Shown here: positions 48,206 to 58,144 of the stretch, piece after piece
Layout of the letters: the number at the start of each line of letters is the position of its first letter
Position numbering within the stretch: the stretch's first letter is position 1
Assembly (NCBI RefSeq): GCF_038024875.1
Contig: NZ_CP136136.1
Coordinates: forward strand, 1,426,001 to 1,490,000
From: Gordonia rubripertincta
GTDB lineage: Bacteria; Actinomycetota; Actinomycetes; Mycobacteriales; Mycobacteriaceae
Reading direction: 5' to 3'
DNA: 64,000 bases
Translations under genes and position numbers: made by a program
Notes under the pieces: model-generated
Seen by the model: only the letters and a program-made list of their open reading frames with translations
Told to the model about the DNA's origin: nothing
The model's database searches: none

Positions 48206-49652
48206 CCCCAGAGGATTCCTCAAGCACCCCGAGCGGGAACTGCCCGACCGTCGTCCGGTCGAGCTGCGACTGCTCGACTGGAATGAGGTCTACACCGACT
48301 TCGACAAGGATCACCTGAAGACGCAGGCGAGCCGTTGCATGGACTGCGGTATCCCGTTCTGCCACAACGGCTGCCCGCTCGGCAACCTGATCCCCGAATG
48401 GAACGACCTGGTCTACAAGGACCAGTGGCGCGACGGTATCGAGCGTCTGCACGCGACCAACAACTTCCCGGAGTTCACCGGTCGCCTGTGCCCGGCACCC
48501 TGTGAGGCGTCGTGCGTGCTCGGCATCAACCAGCCGCCGGTGACCATCAAGCAGGTCGAGGTCGAGATCATCGACAACGCCTTCGACAACGGCTGGGTCA
48601 CCCCGGTCCTGCCGTCGAAGAAGACCGGCAAGTCGGTGGCCGTCGTCGGTTCGGGTCCCGCCGGACTCGCTGCCGCACAGCAGCTCACGCGCGCCGGACA
48701 CGACGTGACGCTGTTCGAGCGGGCCGACCGCATCGGCGGCCTGCTGCGCTACGGCATCCCCGAGTTCAAGATGGAGAAGCGCCACATCGACCGCCGACTG
48801 GCGCAGATGGAGGCCGAGGGCACCGTCTTCCGCACCGGCGTCAACGTGGGTGTCGACGTCACCGTCGAGCAGCTGCGGGCCGACTTCGACGCGGTCATCC
48901 TCGCCAACGGTTCGACCATCGGTCGCGACCTGCCGATCCCGGGCCGCGAGCTCGACGGCATCCACCAGGCGATGGAGTTCCTGCCGCAGGCCAACCGGGT
49001 TCAGCTCGGCGACACGGTCGAGGGTCAGATCACGGCCAAGGGCAAGAAGGTCATCATCATCGGCGGTGGCGACACCGGCGCCGACTGCCTGGGTACCTCG
49101 CTGCGCCAGGGTGCCGAGATCGTCCACCAGTTCGAGATCATGCCGAAGCCGCCGATCGAGCGTGCCGAGTCGACCCCGTGGCCGACCTACCCGCTGATGT
49201 ACCGCGTGTCGTCGGCCCACGAAGAGGGCGGCGAGCGCGTCTTCTCGGTCAACACCGAGGAGTTCATCGGCGAGAACGGCAAGGTCACCGGGCTCCGCGC
49301 CCACGAGGTGGTCATGCGTGACGGACGCTTCGAGAAGGTCGAGGGCTCGGACTTCGAGCTCGAGGCCGATCTGGTCCTGCTGGCGATGGGCTTCGTCGGC
49401 CCGGAGCGCGAGGATCTCCTCGACAAGATGGGTGTCGAGTACGACGCCCGCGGCAACGTCAAGCGCGACAACAGCTTCGCTGCTGTCGGCCAGCCGGGCG
49501 TGTTCGTCGCCGGTGACGCCGGCCGTGGCCAGTCGCTGATCGTCTGGGCGATCGCCGAGGGTCGTTCGGCTGCCGCGGCCGCCGACGAGTACCTCACCGG
49601 TGCGTCGGATCTGCCGGCCCCGATCGTGCCGACCCAGGTCGCGCAGCGCTGA
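48198..49652 (+). CDS. gltD: glutamate synthase (NADPH) small subunit
   Basis: 484 residues. The N-terminal 4Fe-4S cysteines (CMDCGIPFCHNGCPLGN and CPAPCEASCVLG) are followed by the FAD site VVGSGPAGLAAAQQL and the NADPH site IIGGGDTGADCLG. It passes electrons from NADPH to the iron-sulfur clusters of GltB. The GTG start at 48198 lies inside the end of gltB (8-bp overlap), so translation is coupled; GGAGG at 48187-48191 is the likely ribosome-binding site. A strong terminator follows. Confidence 0.95.
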
Positions 49653-49674
49653 CCTGCCGGCCACCACGAACGAG

Positions 49675-49707
49675 AACTCCCGCCCACCGAGAAGGTGGGC
49701 GGGAGTT
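49675..49707 (+). terminator. Rho-independent terminator of gltBD
   Basis: 14-bp perfect stem AACTCCCGCCCACC (49675-49688) with 49694-49707, GAGAA loop, followed by TCGTTTTC. It is the clearest intrinsic terminator in the window. Confidence 0.9.
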
Positions 49708-49785
49708 TCGTTTTCTCGGCTACACACCCGGGGGGTGTGGCCATACACTCGGCCTATCGCGATCCATCCGTCGAAGGGGCAGCCC

Positions 49786-50673
49786 ATGCGTCGAATCCTC
49801 GCCATCATGTGCACTCTGCTGTGTGCCGTATTGGGAGGGTTCGGGTTGAGCACGCCGCGTGCGGACGCGGCACCGGCCGGTTGCCCGAAGATCTACGTCC
49901 TCGCCGTTCCGGGAACCTGGTCCAACGGCGTGAGCCCGGGTGTCCTGGGTGCGGTCACCTCCGGGCTGGGGCCGGAGACCAAGGTCCAGTACGTCGGTTA
50001 CGACGCGACCGCGTTCCCGTGGGAGAAAGCGATCTACGGGAAGTCGAAGGCCCAGGCCGTCGCCAACACCCGCGGCCTCGCCCTGCAGATGCTGGCGCGG
50101 TGCCCGGGCACCCGGATCGCTCTCGTCGGGTACAGCCAGGGCGCCGACGCCGCGGGTGACCTCGCGTCGGAGATCGGCACCGGGCGCGCCTTGATCCGCC
50201 CGGGTCAGGTTGCCGGCGTCGTCCTGATCTCCGATCCCCGACGCTCCCGCAAGGACAACGTCGTCGGCCCGGCCCTGCGCGGTGAGGGCAGCGGCGGACC
50301 TCGCCTCGACGGCATGGGCTGGCTCCTGCCGCGGGCGTTCACCCTCTGCGAGCCGTCGGACATGTACTGCAACACACCGCGGGACTTCTACATCACCCGC
50401 ATCGCCGGCTACCTGGCCGAGACCAGCGACCCGACTCCGAGCCAGATCCTCCAGTACCAAGCGGAGGCGGCCGTGATCGTGCGTGAATTGCTGACGCTCG
50501 GCGGTCCCGGCGCGATCGTCCAGGAACTCGGCAACAAGCGGGCCCGCGAGCAGATCATCTCGTTCAACAAATTCCTGCAGTCGGGCTCCCACGGCACCTA
50601 CGGCGACTTCCAGGTCAAGCCCGGCGTCAGCGCGGTCACCTGGGCCAACCGATACCTCGCCGGCCTGGCCTGA
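49786..50673 (+). CDS. secreted cutinase-family hydrolase
   Basis: 295 residues with a signal peptide (MRRILAIMCTLLCAVLGGFG, cleavage after ADA). The mature domain is an alpha/beta hydrolase of the cutinase type: AVPGTWSNG (oxyanion region), nucleophile elbow GYSQGAD, and acid and histidine candidates in CEPSDMYCN and GSHGTYGDF; cysteines in AGCPKIYV, ARCPG, LCEPS and YCNTP may form the family disulfides. Mycolata cutinase-like proteins act on lipids or mycolyl esters in the envelope. ATG 49786 starts the signal peptide. Confidence 0.8.
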   Translation: MRRILAIMCTLLCAVLGGFGLSTPRADAAPAGCPKIYVLAVPGTWSNGVSPGVLGAVTSGLGPETKVQYVGYDATAFPWEKAIYGKSKAQAVANTRGLALQMLARCPGTRIALVGYSQGADAAGDLASEIGTGRALIRPGQVAGVVLISDPRRSRKDNVVGPALRGEGSGGPRLDGMGWLLPRAFTLCEPSDMYCNTPRDFYITRIAGYLAETSDPTPSQILQYQAEAAVIVRELLTLGGPGAIVQELGNKRAREQIISFNKFLQSGSHGTYGDFQVKPGVSAVTWANRYLAGLA

Positions 50674-51031
50674 GCCATCACGCGAGCGTTCCCCAAGGCT
50701 GACGAGAGACCGGCGTCGCGAATGGTCTGCCGACCGGTGTGGTCCGACCGGAGGGCATACGGCGCACCGCACGCTGAGTAGCATTGGTGCTGGTAGATGC
50801 CGCGTCGCTACCCGGGACGTAACGCTCGCCGTGTCATGATCGATCTAGTCGACAGGTACGACGGTCACGGTTCCGGGACACCGGGGACGTGCGATCTCAC
50901 ATGTCGACGGGGCTCGGGGTGAGTGGTGCAAACCACGGAAAACCCGGGAGACAGAGATGGGTACTGTCGCTACAGTAGATCAAAGTCAGAGTCCGTTGTA
51001 ACGAAGTGAATGCACCAGGAAGTGATTGGTC
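50674..51031. promoter_or_regulatory. gene-free stretch with inverted repeat TACTGT-CGCT-ACAGTA
   Basis: 358 bp with no convincing gene. A perfect inverted repeat TACTGT (50962-50967) / ACAGTA (50972-50977) lies 55 bp upstream of the small ORF at 51032, in a relatively AT-rich stretch (GATCAAAGTCAGAG) that probably holds its promoter. Nothing else was seen. Confidence 0.4.
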
Positions 51032-51196
51032 ATGAAGTTGGCTGACACCTTTCAATCGCCCCGCCGGGGCTCATTGCTCAATTCGCTCACCGGGGGGCGA
51101 CTCGGCGGCCGCCGAGTCCATACGTCGAACTTTCCCGCCGAAGCGGAACGCCTCATCACGCCGGCCGAGCTCAGGCGTTTCGGCGTGAGTTCCTGA
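51032..51196 (+). CDS. possible small protein, 54 residues
   Basis: ATG 51032 opens a 54-codon frame ending in TGA (51194-51196), with AGGAAG nine bases upstream. The product starts MKLADTFQSPRRGSLLNSLT, is basic and rich in Arg, Gly and Ser, and ends AELRRFGVSS, with a short amphipathic C-terminal helix. No family was recognised. Supporting points are the ribosome-binding site, an inverted repeat and AT-rich sequence upstream, and position in an otherwise empty 580-bp gap. Against: it is short and has no known homologue that I can name. A 15-bp tandem duplication begins two bases after the stop. Confidence 0.45.
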   Translation: MKLADTFQSPRRGSLLNSLTGGRLGGRRVHTSNFPAEAERLITPAELRRFGVSS

Positions 51197-51197
51197 T

Positions 51198-51227
51198 CCG
51201 GGAGGATCAACACCGGGAGGATCAACA
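51198..51227. repeat. 15-bp tandem duplication
   Basis: CCGGGAGGATCAACA occurs twice in direct succession (51198-51212 and 51213-51227), followed by a partial third copy (CCGGGGGG), directly after the small ORF and just beyond the 3' end of the convergent S4 gene. Confidence 0.85.
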
Positions 51228-51254
51228 CCGGGGGGTCGGAATCGGGGGGGGTTC

Positions 51255-51473
51255 TCACACCTCGTCGCGGGCGACCCGCACACTCATCCCGCCCACCTCG
51301 ACCACGTCGCCGAGGATGAGCTGACGACCGCGCCTGGTCTCGACCTCACCGTTGACGGTCACCAGACCGTCGGCGATGACCTCTTTGGCCTCGGCGCCGG
51401 ATTCGATGAGGTTGGCCAGTTTCAAGAACTGGCCCAGCCGGATGGAGTCGTCGCGGATCGTCACGTCGTACAC
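51255..51473 (-). CDS. S4-domain RNA-binding protein, YbcJ/RlbA-like
   Basis: 72 residues, almost entirely one S4 domain: RLGQFLKLANLIESGAEAKE, then GLVTVNGEVETRRGRQL and LGDVVEVGG. Small single-domain S4 proteins bind structured RNA and are linked to ribosome assembly or quality control; the exact target is unknown. ATG 51473 begins MYDVTIRDDSIRLG. The gene runs opposite to lysX and converges with the small ORF. Confidence 0.85.
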   Translation of the reverse strand: MYDVTIRDDSIRLGQFLKLANLIESGAEAKEVIADGLVTVNGEVETRRGRQLILGDVVEVGGMSVRVARDEV

Positions 51474-51615
51474 AGTCTGAGATCATGCCCCGTGTCCGCG
51501 GAGCCGGCCACACCGGCACGACCGCACCGTCGTCCCGCTGCAGATATGTGCCGCCGAATGATCGAATCAGCGTGGAGTGTCCGAGCGCGCCACCGCGGAC
51601 GACTACCGTCGACGC

Positions 51616-54600
51616 ATGGCCACCGACACCCCGCTTGCGCCGGTCGACCCGTCCAGCCCCGACGAACATCCCGAGGCGCCCCGGCGGACCCCCACCGCGG
51701 CTGACCGACGCTCCCTCGTTCTTCTCGACAAGATCAGGCGCCCTACCGGATTCGGCCGTAACGCGCCGCACATCGCGGGAACGGTCGTCGGCGTCCTGGC
51801 GACGATCGCGTTGCTGTCCAGCCTCATCCCGGCATTCCGGCGGCTGATCCACGACCCGAGACGCTACGTCGACGACTACATCATCACCCTGCCCGACACG
51901 AGCTTCGCGTGGGCGTTCGTCCTGGCGCTGATCGCCGTCGCGCTGTCGGCGCGCAAGCGGATCGCCTGGTGGATCGGCGTGATCTACCTCGTGCTGTTCA
52001 TGGTCGGCAATGTGCTGTACCTGATCCCGTCGCTCGAGGACGATCTCGACGTCACGGCCTGGGACCGCACCAACATCTACATCGGCCTGGTCATCGACCT
52101 CGCCGCGCTGATCTTCCTGCTGGCCACCTACCGGCAGTTCCACACCCGGGTCCGACGCGGTGCGATCCCGGCGTCGATCGCCACCCTCGTCGTCGGTCTC
52201 GGTATCGCGACGCTGCTCGGCTGGGCACTGGTCTGGGCCTTCCCACACACGCTGACCCGGGCAGATCGGTTGCCGTACGCGTTCAACCGGGTGGTCGCCT
52301 TCGGCGCGATCGATCAGGACGCCTCCTTCGACGGGCGCCACGCGCATGTCTTCGTCAACGGTCTGCTCGGTCTGTTCGGTGCGTTGGCGCTGATCGCGGC
52401 GGCCGTTGTGCTGTTCCGGTCGCAGCGACTGCGCTGGCTGATCACCGCGGAGGACGAGTCGCTGATCCGCGCACTCATCACCCGATTCAACGACGACGAT
52501 TCGTTGGCCTACTTCTCCACGCGCCGCGACAAGGCGGTCGTGTTCTCGCCCGACGGCCGCGCCGCCATCACCTACCGGGTGGAAGTCGGCGTCGGCATGG
52601 CCGGCGGCGACCCGATCGGCGATCCGGAGTCGTGGCCCGACGCCATCGCCGAATTCCTCACCCTCTGTGAGAAGTACGGCTGGCACCCGGCGTCGATCGG
52701 GTCGAGCGCGCGCGGCGCCGCGGCCTACGACGCGGCCGGGTTCGTGTCCTTGAACATCGGCGACGAGGCCATCCTCCACACGCGTGAGTTCAGCCTGAGC
52801 GGGCCGGCGATGAAGGCCGTCCGCCAGGCCGTCACCCGCACCCGGCGCGCGGGTGTCACGGTGCGCATCCGCCGGTGGTTCGACATCGACGACGCCGAGA
52901 TGGCCAAGGTCGTCGCCCGCGCCGACGAGTGGCGGGACACCGACGAGGAACGCGGCTTTGCGATGGCCCTGTCGCGCGTCGGCGATCGGTCCGACAACGA
53001 CTGCCTGCTGGTCGAGGCGGTCATCGACGAGGGCGCTCCCGACGAGAAGGTCGTCGGCATGCTCTCGTTCGTGCCGTGGGGCAAACGCGCTGTCTCACTG
53101 GACCTCATGCGTCGTGACCGCAGCGGACCGAATGGTGTGGTCGAGACGATGGTCGCCGAACTGTGCCGCAACTCCGAGCAGTTCGGCATCACCGAGGTCT
53201 CGCTCAACTTCGCGGCTTTCCGCGCGTTCTTCGAGCAGGGCCCGCAGATCGGTGCCGGCCCGGTCATGCGTGCCGGCTACTCCGTCTTGATGTTCGGCTC
53301 CCGGTTCTTCCAGATGGAGTCGCTGTACAAGTCCAACGCCAAGTACCTGCCGGACTGGCAGTCGCGTTACCTGTGCTTCGAGGACAGCCGAATCCTGCCC
53401 CGCGTGGGGATGGCCGCGATCGTCACCGAGGGTTTCATCACCCTGCCCAAGTTCGGTCGGGACAAGCACTTCTCCGAGGGCCGGCCGTCGATCCCGGCCG
53501 GCGTCGACGCGCCTGCGCTGATCGCCGAACTGGAAGCCGAGGCAGCAACTCCCGAGGGCTCGATCGTGCACCGGCCCGAGCAGGTGAGGGTCCGCCTCGA
53601 CAAGATGGACCGGCTCGTCGAGCGTGGTTTCGATCCGTATCCGCCCGCCGACCAGCCCACCCACACCATCGCGCAGGCGCGGACGGAACCCGAGGGCACC
53701 GTCGTCACCATCGCCGGCCGCGTCACGCGTCTGCGCGACTTCGGCAAGGTGGTGTTCGCCGACATGCACGACTGGTCCGGTGAGGTGCAGATCCTCGTCG
53801 AGGAGTCGCGGGTCATCCCGGGCACTCCCGACTTCGGCACCGACGTCGATCTCGGCGACCTCATCCAGGCGCGTGGTGTCGTCGGCACCAGCCGCAAGGG
53901 TGAACTGTCGATCCTGATCGACGCCTGGCGGATCAACGGCAAGTGCCTGCGCCCCCTTCCGGACAAGTGGGCGGGCCTCACCGATCCCGAGGCCCGCGTG
54001 CGCCAGCGCTACGTAGACCTCGCGATCAACGAGGAGAGCCGGAAGAACCTCGCGATCCGCAGCCTGGTGGTGAAGTCGTTGCGCGACTTCCTCGCCGCGC
54101 GCGGCTTCCTCGAGGTCGAGACGCCGATCCTGCAGCAGATTCACGGCGGAGCCAACGCGACACCGTTCCAGACGCACATCAACGCCTACAACCTCGACCT
54201 CTACCTACGGATCGCACCGGAGCTCTACCTGAAGCGCCTCTGCGTCGGCGGCGTGGAGAAGGTGTTCGAGATCGGACGCAACTTCCGCAACGAGGGCGTC
54301 GACTTCAGTCACAACCCGGAGTTCACGAGCCTGGAAGCCTATGAGGCGCACAGCGATTACCTGAAGATGCTGGACCTCACCCGCGAGATGATCCAGCACG
54401 CGGCGACGGCGGCCTACGGTGAGCCGGTCATCATCCGTACCGACGCCGACGGAAACGAAGAGCGCGTGGACATCTCGGGGGAGTGGCCGGTGAAGACCGT
54501 CCACGAGGTGGTGTCCGAAGGTTCGGGAGAAGAGATCACCGCGGAGACCTCGGTCGAACAACTCCGCGCAGTGTGCGACCGTCTCGAGATCAACTACCGC

Positions 54601-55029
54601 CCGGACTGGGATGCCGGACGGATCGTGCTGGAACTCTACGAACACCTCGGCGAGGACCGCACGACGTTCCCGACCTTCTACACCGACTTCCCGACGTCGA
54701 CGTCGCCGCTGACGCGCGCGCACCGCAGCAAGCCCGGCGTCGCCGAGCGCTGGGACCTGGTGGCGTGGGGTGTGGAGCTCGGCACCGCCTACACCGAGCT
54801 GACCGATCCGGTCGAGCAGCGCAAGCGTCTCACCGAGCAGTCGATCCTGGCCGCCGGCGGCGACCCGGAGGCGATGGAGCTCGACGAGGACTTCTTGCAG
54901 GCACTCGAGTACGCGATGCCACCCACGGGTGGTCTGGGCGTGGGCGTCGACCGCGTGGTCATGCTGATCACCGGTCAGTCGATCCGCGAATCGCTGGCCT
55001 TCCCGCTGGCCAAACCGCAGGACGCCTGA
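51616..55029 (+). CDS. lysX: LysX: lysyl-phosphatidylglycerol synthase fused to lysyl-tRNA synthetase
   Basis: 1137 residues, the two-part LysX of mycolata. The N-terminal half has about six to seven TM helices and an MprF-like DUF2156 acyltransferase domain (PDGRAAITYRVEVGVGMAGG, ARGAAAYDAAGFVSL). The C-terminal half is a class II LysRS: OB-fold (VTIAGRVTRLRDFGKVVFAD), motif 2 NFRNEGVDFSHNPEFTS and motif 3 GLGVGVDRVVML. It lysinylates phosphatidylglycerol, which protects against cationic peptides. ATG 51616 is preferred: TACCGT at 51604-51609 sits at leaderless distance. GTG 51577 is an alternative with no good ribosome-binding site. Confidence 0.92.
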   Translation: MATDTPLAPVDPSSPDEHPEAPRRTPTAADRRSLVLLDKIRRPTGFGRNAPHIAGTVVGVLATIALLSSLIPAFRRLIHDPRRYVDDYIITLPDTSFAWAFVLALIAVALSARKRIAWWIGVIYLVLFMVGNVLYLIPSLEDDLDVTAWDRTNIYIGLVIDLAALIFLLATYRQFHTRVRRGAIPASIATLVVGLGIATLLGWALVWAFPHTLTRADRLPYAFNRVVAFGAIDQDASFDGRHAHVFVNGLLGLFGALALIAAAVVLFRSQRLRWLITAEDESLIRALITRFNDDDSLAYFSTRRDKAVVFSPDGRAAITYRVEVGVGMAGGDPIGDPESWPDAIAEFLTLCEKYGWHPASIGSSARGAAAYDAAGFVSLNIGDEAILHTREFSLSGPAMKAVRQAVTRTRRAGVTVRIRRWFDIDDAEMAKVVARADEWRDTDEERGFAMALSRVGDRSDNDCLLVEAVIDEGAPDEKVVGMLSFVPWGKRAVSLDLMRRDRSGPNGVVETMVAELCRNSEQFGITEVSLNFAAFRAFFEQGPQIGAGPVMRAGYSVLMFGSRFFQMESLYKSNAKYLPDWQSRYLCFEDSRILPRVGMAAIVTEGFITLPKFGRDKHFSEGRPSIPAGVDAPALIAELEAEAATPEGSIVHRPEQVRVRLDKMDRLVERGFDPYPPADQPTHTIAQARTEPEGTVVTIAGRVTRLRDFGKVVFADMHDWSGEVQILVEESRVIPGTPDFGTDVDLGDLIQARGVVGTSRKGELSILIDAWRINGKCLRPLPDKWAGLTDPEARVRQRYVDLAINEESRKNLAIRSLVVKSLRDFLAARGFLEVETPILQQIHGGANATPFQTHINAYNLDLYLRIAPELYLKRLCVGGVEKVFEIGRNFRNEGVDFSHNPEFTSLEAYEAHSDYLKMLDLTREMIQHAATAAYGEPVIIRTDADGNEERVDISGEWPVKTVHEVVSEGSGEEITAETSVEQLRAVCDRLEINYRPDWDAGRIVLELYEHLGEDRTTFPTFYTDFPTSTSPLTRAHRSKPGVAERWDLVAWGVELGTAYTELTDPVEQRKRLTEQSILAAGGDPEAMELDEDFLQALEYAMPPTGGLGVGVDRVVMLITGQSIRESLAFPLAKPQDA

Positions 55030-55032
55030 CGC

Positions 55033-55950
55033 ATGGCTCCCACCGACGGTGACGAACCCGCAGCGCCGGGCACGTTCGTCACTGTCGGGGATCATCGGCT
55101 GCACGTGCTCGACGAGGGGTCGGGGCCGCCGCTGCTTCTGATGGCGGCGCTGGGCAGCAACTGGTTCGACCTCGACCCGCTGGTGGCCCGGCTCTCGGCG
55201 TCGTGGCGGGTGATCCGCTACGACCGCCCGGGTTACGGGTTGTCGAGCCCGGTCGGGCGGCAACATCTTCCGACCCTCCTCGGCGAGGTCGACCGGATGG
55301 TCGCGGTACTCGATGCCCGCGGTGTGACCGAACCCGTTGTCGTGGTGGGTCATTCGCTGGCATCGCTGTATGTGGAGGCCTTCGCCCGGCAGAATCCCGG
55401 CCGGACTGCGGGCGTGGTCGTGCTCGACGGCTCCTATGTGCTCGTGCCGTGGCGCCTGGTGCCGTTGTCGTTCCGGGTCGGGAACGCACACCGGCTGATG
55501 GGGGCGGCGCGTGCGGTGACGAGTCGCGTCGGTATCCAGCGCTGGCCGAGCCTGCAGGTGTGGAAGCGGGTCGTGCCGGCGCCTCCCGAGGGTCGCGGTG
55601 AACAACAACGACGTTGGGGAGCCCGGATCTTCGGGCAGCCGCCGTTCCTGCTGGCCATGCTCGTCGAGAACGCCGCCTTCGGTTCGATGAACAAGACTCT
55701 GCGCGGCCTGCGTCGAACCGCCCCGATGCCCCGCGTGCCCGTCGTCGTCGTGGTCGCCTCGTCGACGCTGCGCGGCTGGCGGGTGTTCTGGGAGTGGAAG
55801 CAGCGGCGCTATTCGGACATCCTCGGCGCCGATGAGGTCGTCGTCCTGCCGCGGGCCAAGCACTTCCTGGTCTCGGAGCGCCCGGACGAGGTCGCGGAGA
55901 TCATCGACGGTCTCGGGGGAGAACGGCTACCCGAACCTACCCGGGAGTAA
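55033..55950 (+). CDS. alpha/beta hydrolase
   Basis: 305 residues. Oxyanion region LLLMAALGSNWFDLDPL, nucleophile elbow GHSLAS, an aspartate candidate in VVVVVASSTLRG and the late histidine in PRAKHFLVSERP. The usual HG oxyanion dipeptide is replaced by AALGS. Substrate unknown. It starts 3 bp after lysX and is surely cotranscribed, so a role in lipid or envelope metabolism is possible. Confidence 0.78.
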   Translation: MAPTDGDEPAAPGTFVTVGDHRLHVLDEGSGPPLLLMAALGSNWFDLDPLVARLSASWRVIRYDRPGYGLSSPVGRQHLPTLLGEVDRMVAVLDARGVTEPVVVVGHSLASLYVEAFARQNPGRTAGVVVLDGSYVLVPWRLVPLSFRVGNAHRLMGAARAVTSRVGIQRWPSLQVWKRVVPAPPEGRGEQQRRWGARIFGQPPFLLAMLVENAAFGSMNKTLRGLRRTAPMPRVPVVVVVASSTLRGWRVFWEWKQRRYSDILGADEVVVLPRAKHFLVSERPDEVAEIIDGLGGERLPEPTRE

Positions 55951-55984
55951 CCCGGAACTTGCGGTAACACCTAAACTGGTCGGC

Positions 55985-56473
55985 ATGAGCGAGCTGACCT
56001 TCACCCCGACGGCTGATCTCGTCGACGAGATCGGGGCCGACGTCCGTAGTTGCGACACCCAGTTCACGCAGTACGGCGGGAACCGCGAGTTCGTCGGACG
56101 CGTCACCACCGTCAAGTGCTTCCAGGACAATGCCCTGCTCAAGTCCATCCTGAGCGAGTCCAACCCGGGCGGCGTGCTGGTCATCGACGGCGACGCGTCG
56201 GTGCACACCGCGCTGGTCGGCGACATCATCGCCGAACTCGGCCGATCCAACGGCTGGGTGGGGATCATCGTGAACGGCGCCATCCGCGACGCCAAGACCA
56301 TCGGCGGGATGGCGATCGGCGTCAAGGCGCTGGGCACCAACCCCCGCAAGTCCACCAAGACCGGCGCCGGCGACCGTGATGTGCCGCTGTCGATCGGTGG
56401 CGAGACCTTCAACCCGGGCGACATCGTCTACTCCGACGACGACGGCATCGTGCTCGTCGGTCCCGAGAGCTGA
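55985..56473 (+). CDS. rraA: RraA-family protein (RNase E regulator / HMG-type aldolase fold)
   Basis: 162 residues. The phosphohistidine-like swivel fold typical of RraA is shown by TVKCFQDNALLKSILSE, NGWVGIIVNGAIRDAKTIGG and NPGDIVYSDDDGIVLV. The GxxRD motif, used by 4-hydroxy-4-methyl-2-oxoglutarate aldolases, is present (NGAIRDA), so either an RNase E inhibitor or an aldolase function is possible. ATG 55985 follows TAAACT (55972-55977) at leaderless spacing. In actinobacteria it is normally a single gene, as here. Confidence 0.85.
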   Translation: MSELTFTPTADLVDEIGADVRSCDTQFTQYGGNREFVGRVTTVKCFQDNALLKSILSESNPGGVLVIDGDASVHTALVGDIIAELGRSNGWVGIIVNGAIRDAKTIGGMAIGVKALGTNPRKSTKTGAGDRDVPLSIGGETFNPGDIVYSDDDGIVLVGPES

Positions 56474-56532
56474 TCGCGCCGGTCCTCGACCGTCCATCGC
56501 AACGACCCGAGCCTGCACTGAGGAGACCCGAA

Positions 56533-58086
56533 ATGCCGAAGCCCACCGCCGAATATTTCGCCCGTCTCGGGGCCCTCGTCGCGATCGACGACGCCGCGAG
56601 CCGTCCCACCCGGTCGGTGCTCGAGGCCTTCAGCGGCACCGAGATGGCCACCATCCCGGTCGCGACGGCCGAAGACCTGGAGACCGCGGTCGCCCGTGCG
56701 CGGCAGGCGCAGCAGGGGTGGGCGGCCCGGACCCCGGCCGAACGCGCCCAGATCATCGACAAGTTCTCCGACCTCGTCTTCCGCAACGCCGAGTCGCTGA
56801 TGGACATCGCGCAGGCCGAGACCGGCAAGGCCCGGATCTACGCGCAGGAGGAAGTGATCGACGTCGCGATCACCGCGCGTCACTATGCGACCGCCGGACC
56901 CAAGCTGCTCGCCGACCGAAAGGTCAAGGGCATGCTGCCCGGCGCGACCAGCGTCCGGGTGCGTCACCTGCCCAAGGGCGTCATCGGCGTGATCAGCCCG
57001 TGGAACTACCCGCTGACGCTCGCCGTCTCGGACGCCGTCGCGGCACTCGTCGCCGGCAACGGCGTGGTCGTCAAGCCCGACAGTCAGACCCCGTACTGCG
57101 CTCTGGCGCTGGCGGAACTGCTGTACGAGGCAGGTCTCCCGCGTGAGCTGTACGCAGTGGTCCCGGGACCGGGAGGCGTCGTGGGGCAGGCGATCATGGC
57201 CTCGACCGACTACGTGATGTTCACTGGGTCGTCGGCCACCGGTGCCACCCTCGCCGAGCAGGCGGGGCGCCGTCTCATCGGTTTCTCGGCCGAGCTGGGC
57301 GGCAAGAACCCCCTGGTCATCACCGCGAACGCCGACATCGCCAACGCCGTGCAGGGCGCCGCCCGCGCCTCGTTCTCGAACTCGGGTCAGCTCTGCATCT
57401 CGATCGAGCGGATCTACGTCGACAAGCGGATCGCCGACGAGTTCGCCGAGCGGTTCGCGGCATTTGTCTCGATGATGACGCTCTCGGGCGCTTACGATTT
57501 CACCGCTGACATGGGTTCGCTGGCCTCGGCCGCACAGATCGACACCGCGGAGGCGCATGTCCAGGACGCGGTCGCCAAGGGCGCCAAGGTCCTCGCCGGC
57601 GGCAAGCGCCGTCCCGACCTCGGCCCGTTCTTCTTCGAGCCGACAGTGCTGACGGACGTCACCGACGACATGGTCTGCTACGGCAACGAGACCTTCGGGC
57701 CGGTCGTCTCGATCTACCCGGTCGACTCGACGGACGAGGCCATCAAGCTCGCCAACGACACCGAATACGGGCTCAACGCAAGCGTTTTCGCGGGCAGCAG
57801 CGCCGAGGCGCAGGCCGTCGCCGAACGCCTGCGGGCCGGCACCGTGAACATCAACGAGGGGTACGCCGCTGCGTGGGCGTCGACCGCCGCGCCGATGGGC
57901 GGCATGGGCATCTCCGGTGTGGGCCGACGCCACGGCGAAGAGGGTCTGCTCAAGTACACCGAGGCACAGACGATCGCCGAGCAGCGCTTCATCGGGATCG
58001 ACCGCGCCCCGTTCGTCCCCAAGAACATCTACCGGGCGATCACACCGACCGCGGTCCGCGCCCTGAAGTACCTACCCGGCCGCTAG
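56533..58086 (+). CDS. gabD2: succinate-semialdehyde dehydrogenase, GabD2 type
   Basis: 517 residues, as in mycobacterial GabD2 (Rv1731). Catalytic Cys-288 lies in NSGQLCISIER and Glu-254 in GFSAELGGKNP; the PWNYPLTLA segment and the C-terminal GVGRRHGEEGLLKYTEAQTI are typical of the subfamily. It oxidises succinic semialdehyde to succinate with NAD(P)+. GAGGAGAC precedes ATG 56533. It follows rraA by 59 bp and precedes a PQQ-type dehydrogenase. Confidence 0.85.
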   Translation: MPKPTAEYFARLGALVAIDDAASRPTRSVLEAFSGTEMATIPVATAEDLETAVARARQAQQGWAARTPAERAQIIDKFSDLVFRNAESLMDIAQAETGKARIYAQEEVIDVAITARHYATAGPKLLADRKVKGMLPGATSVRVRHLPKGVIGVISPWNYPLTLAVSDAVAALVAGNGVVVKPDSQTPYCALALAELLYEAGLPRELYAVVPGPGGVVGQAIMASTDYVMFTGSSATGATLAEQAGRRLIGFSAELGGKNPLVITANADIANAVQGAARASFSNSGQLCISIERIYVDKRIADEFAERFAAFVSMMTLSGAYDFTADMGSLASAAQIDTAEAHVQDAVAKGAKVLAGGKRRPDLGPFFFEPTVLTDVTDDMVCYGNETFGPVVSIYPVDSTDEAIKLANDTEYGLNASVFAGSSAEAQAVAERLRAGTVNINEGYAAAWASTAAPMGGMGISGVGRRHGEEGLLKYTEAQTIAEQRFIGIDRAPFVPKNIYRAITPTAVRALKYLPGR

Positions 58087-58144
58087 GTCTCGATCTCGCC
58101 GTTTCGCCACGGCCCGACGCCGGGTCGTGGTTACGGTGAGCCCT

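Noticed and set aside
51052..51258. Minus-strand open frame overlapping the small ORF and the 15-bp repeats
   Set aside because: Its product is Pro/Arg-rich without a ribosome-binding site and it starts inside the S4 gene end. The plus-strand ORF is better supported.
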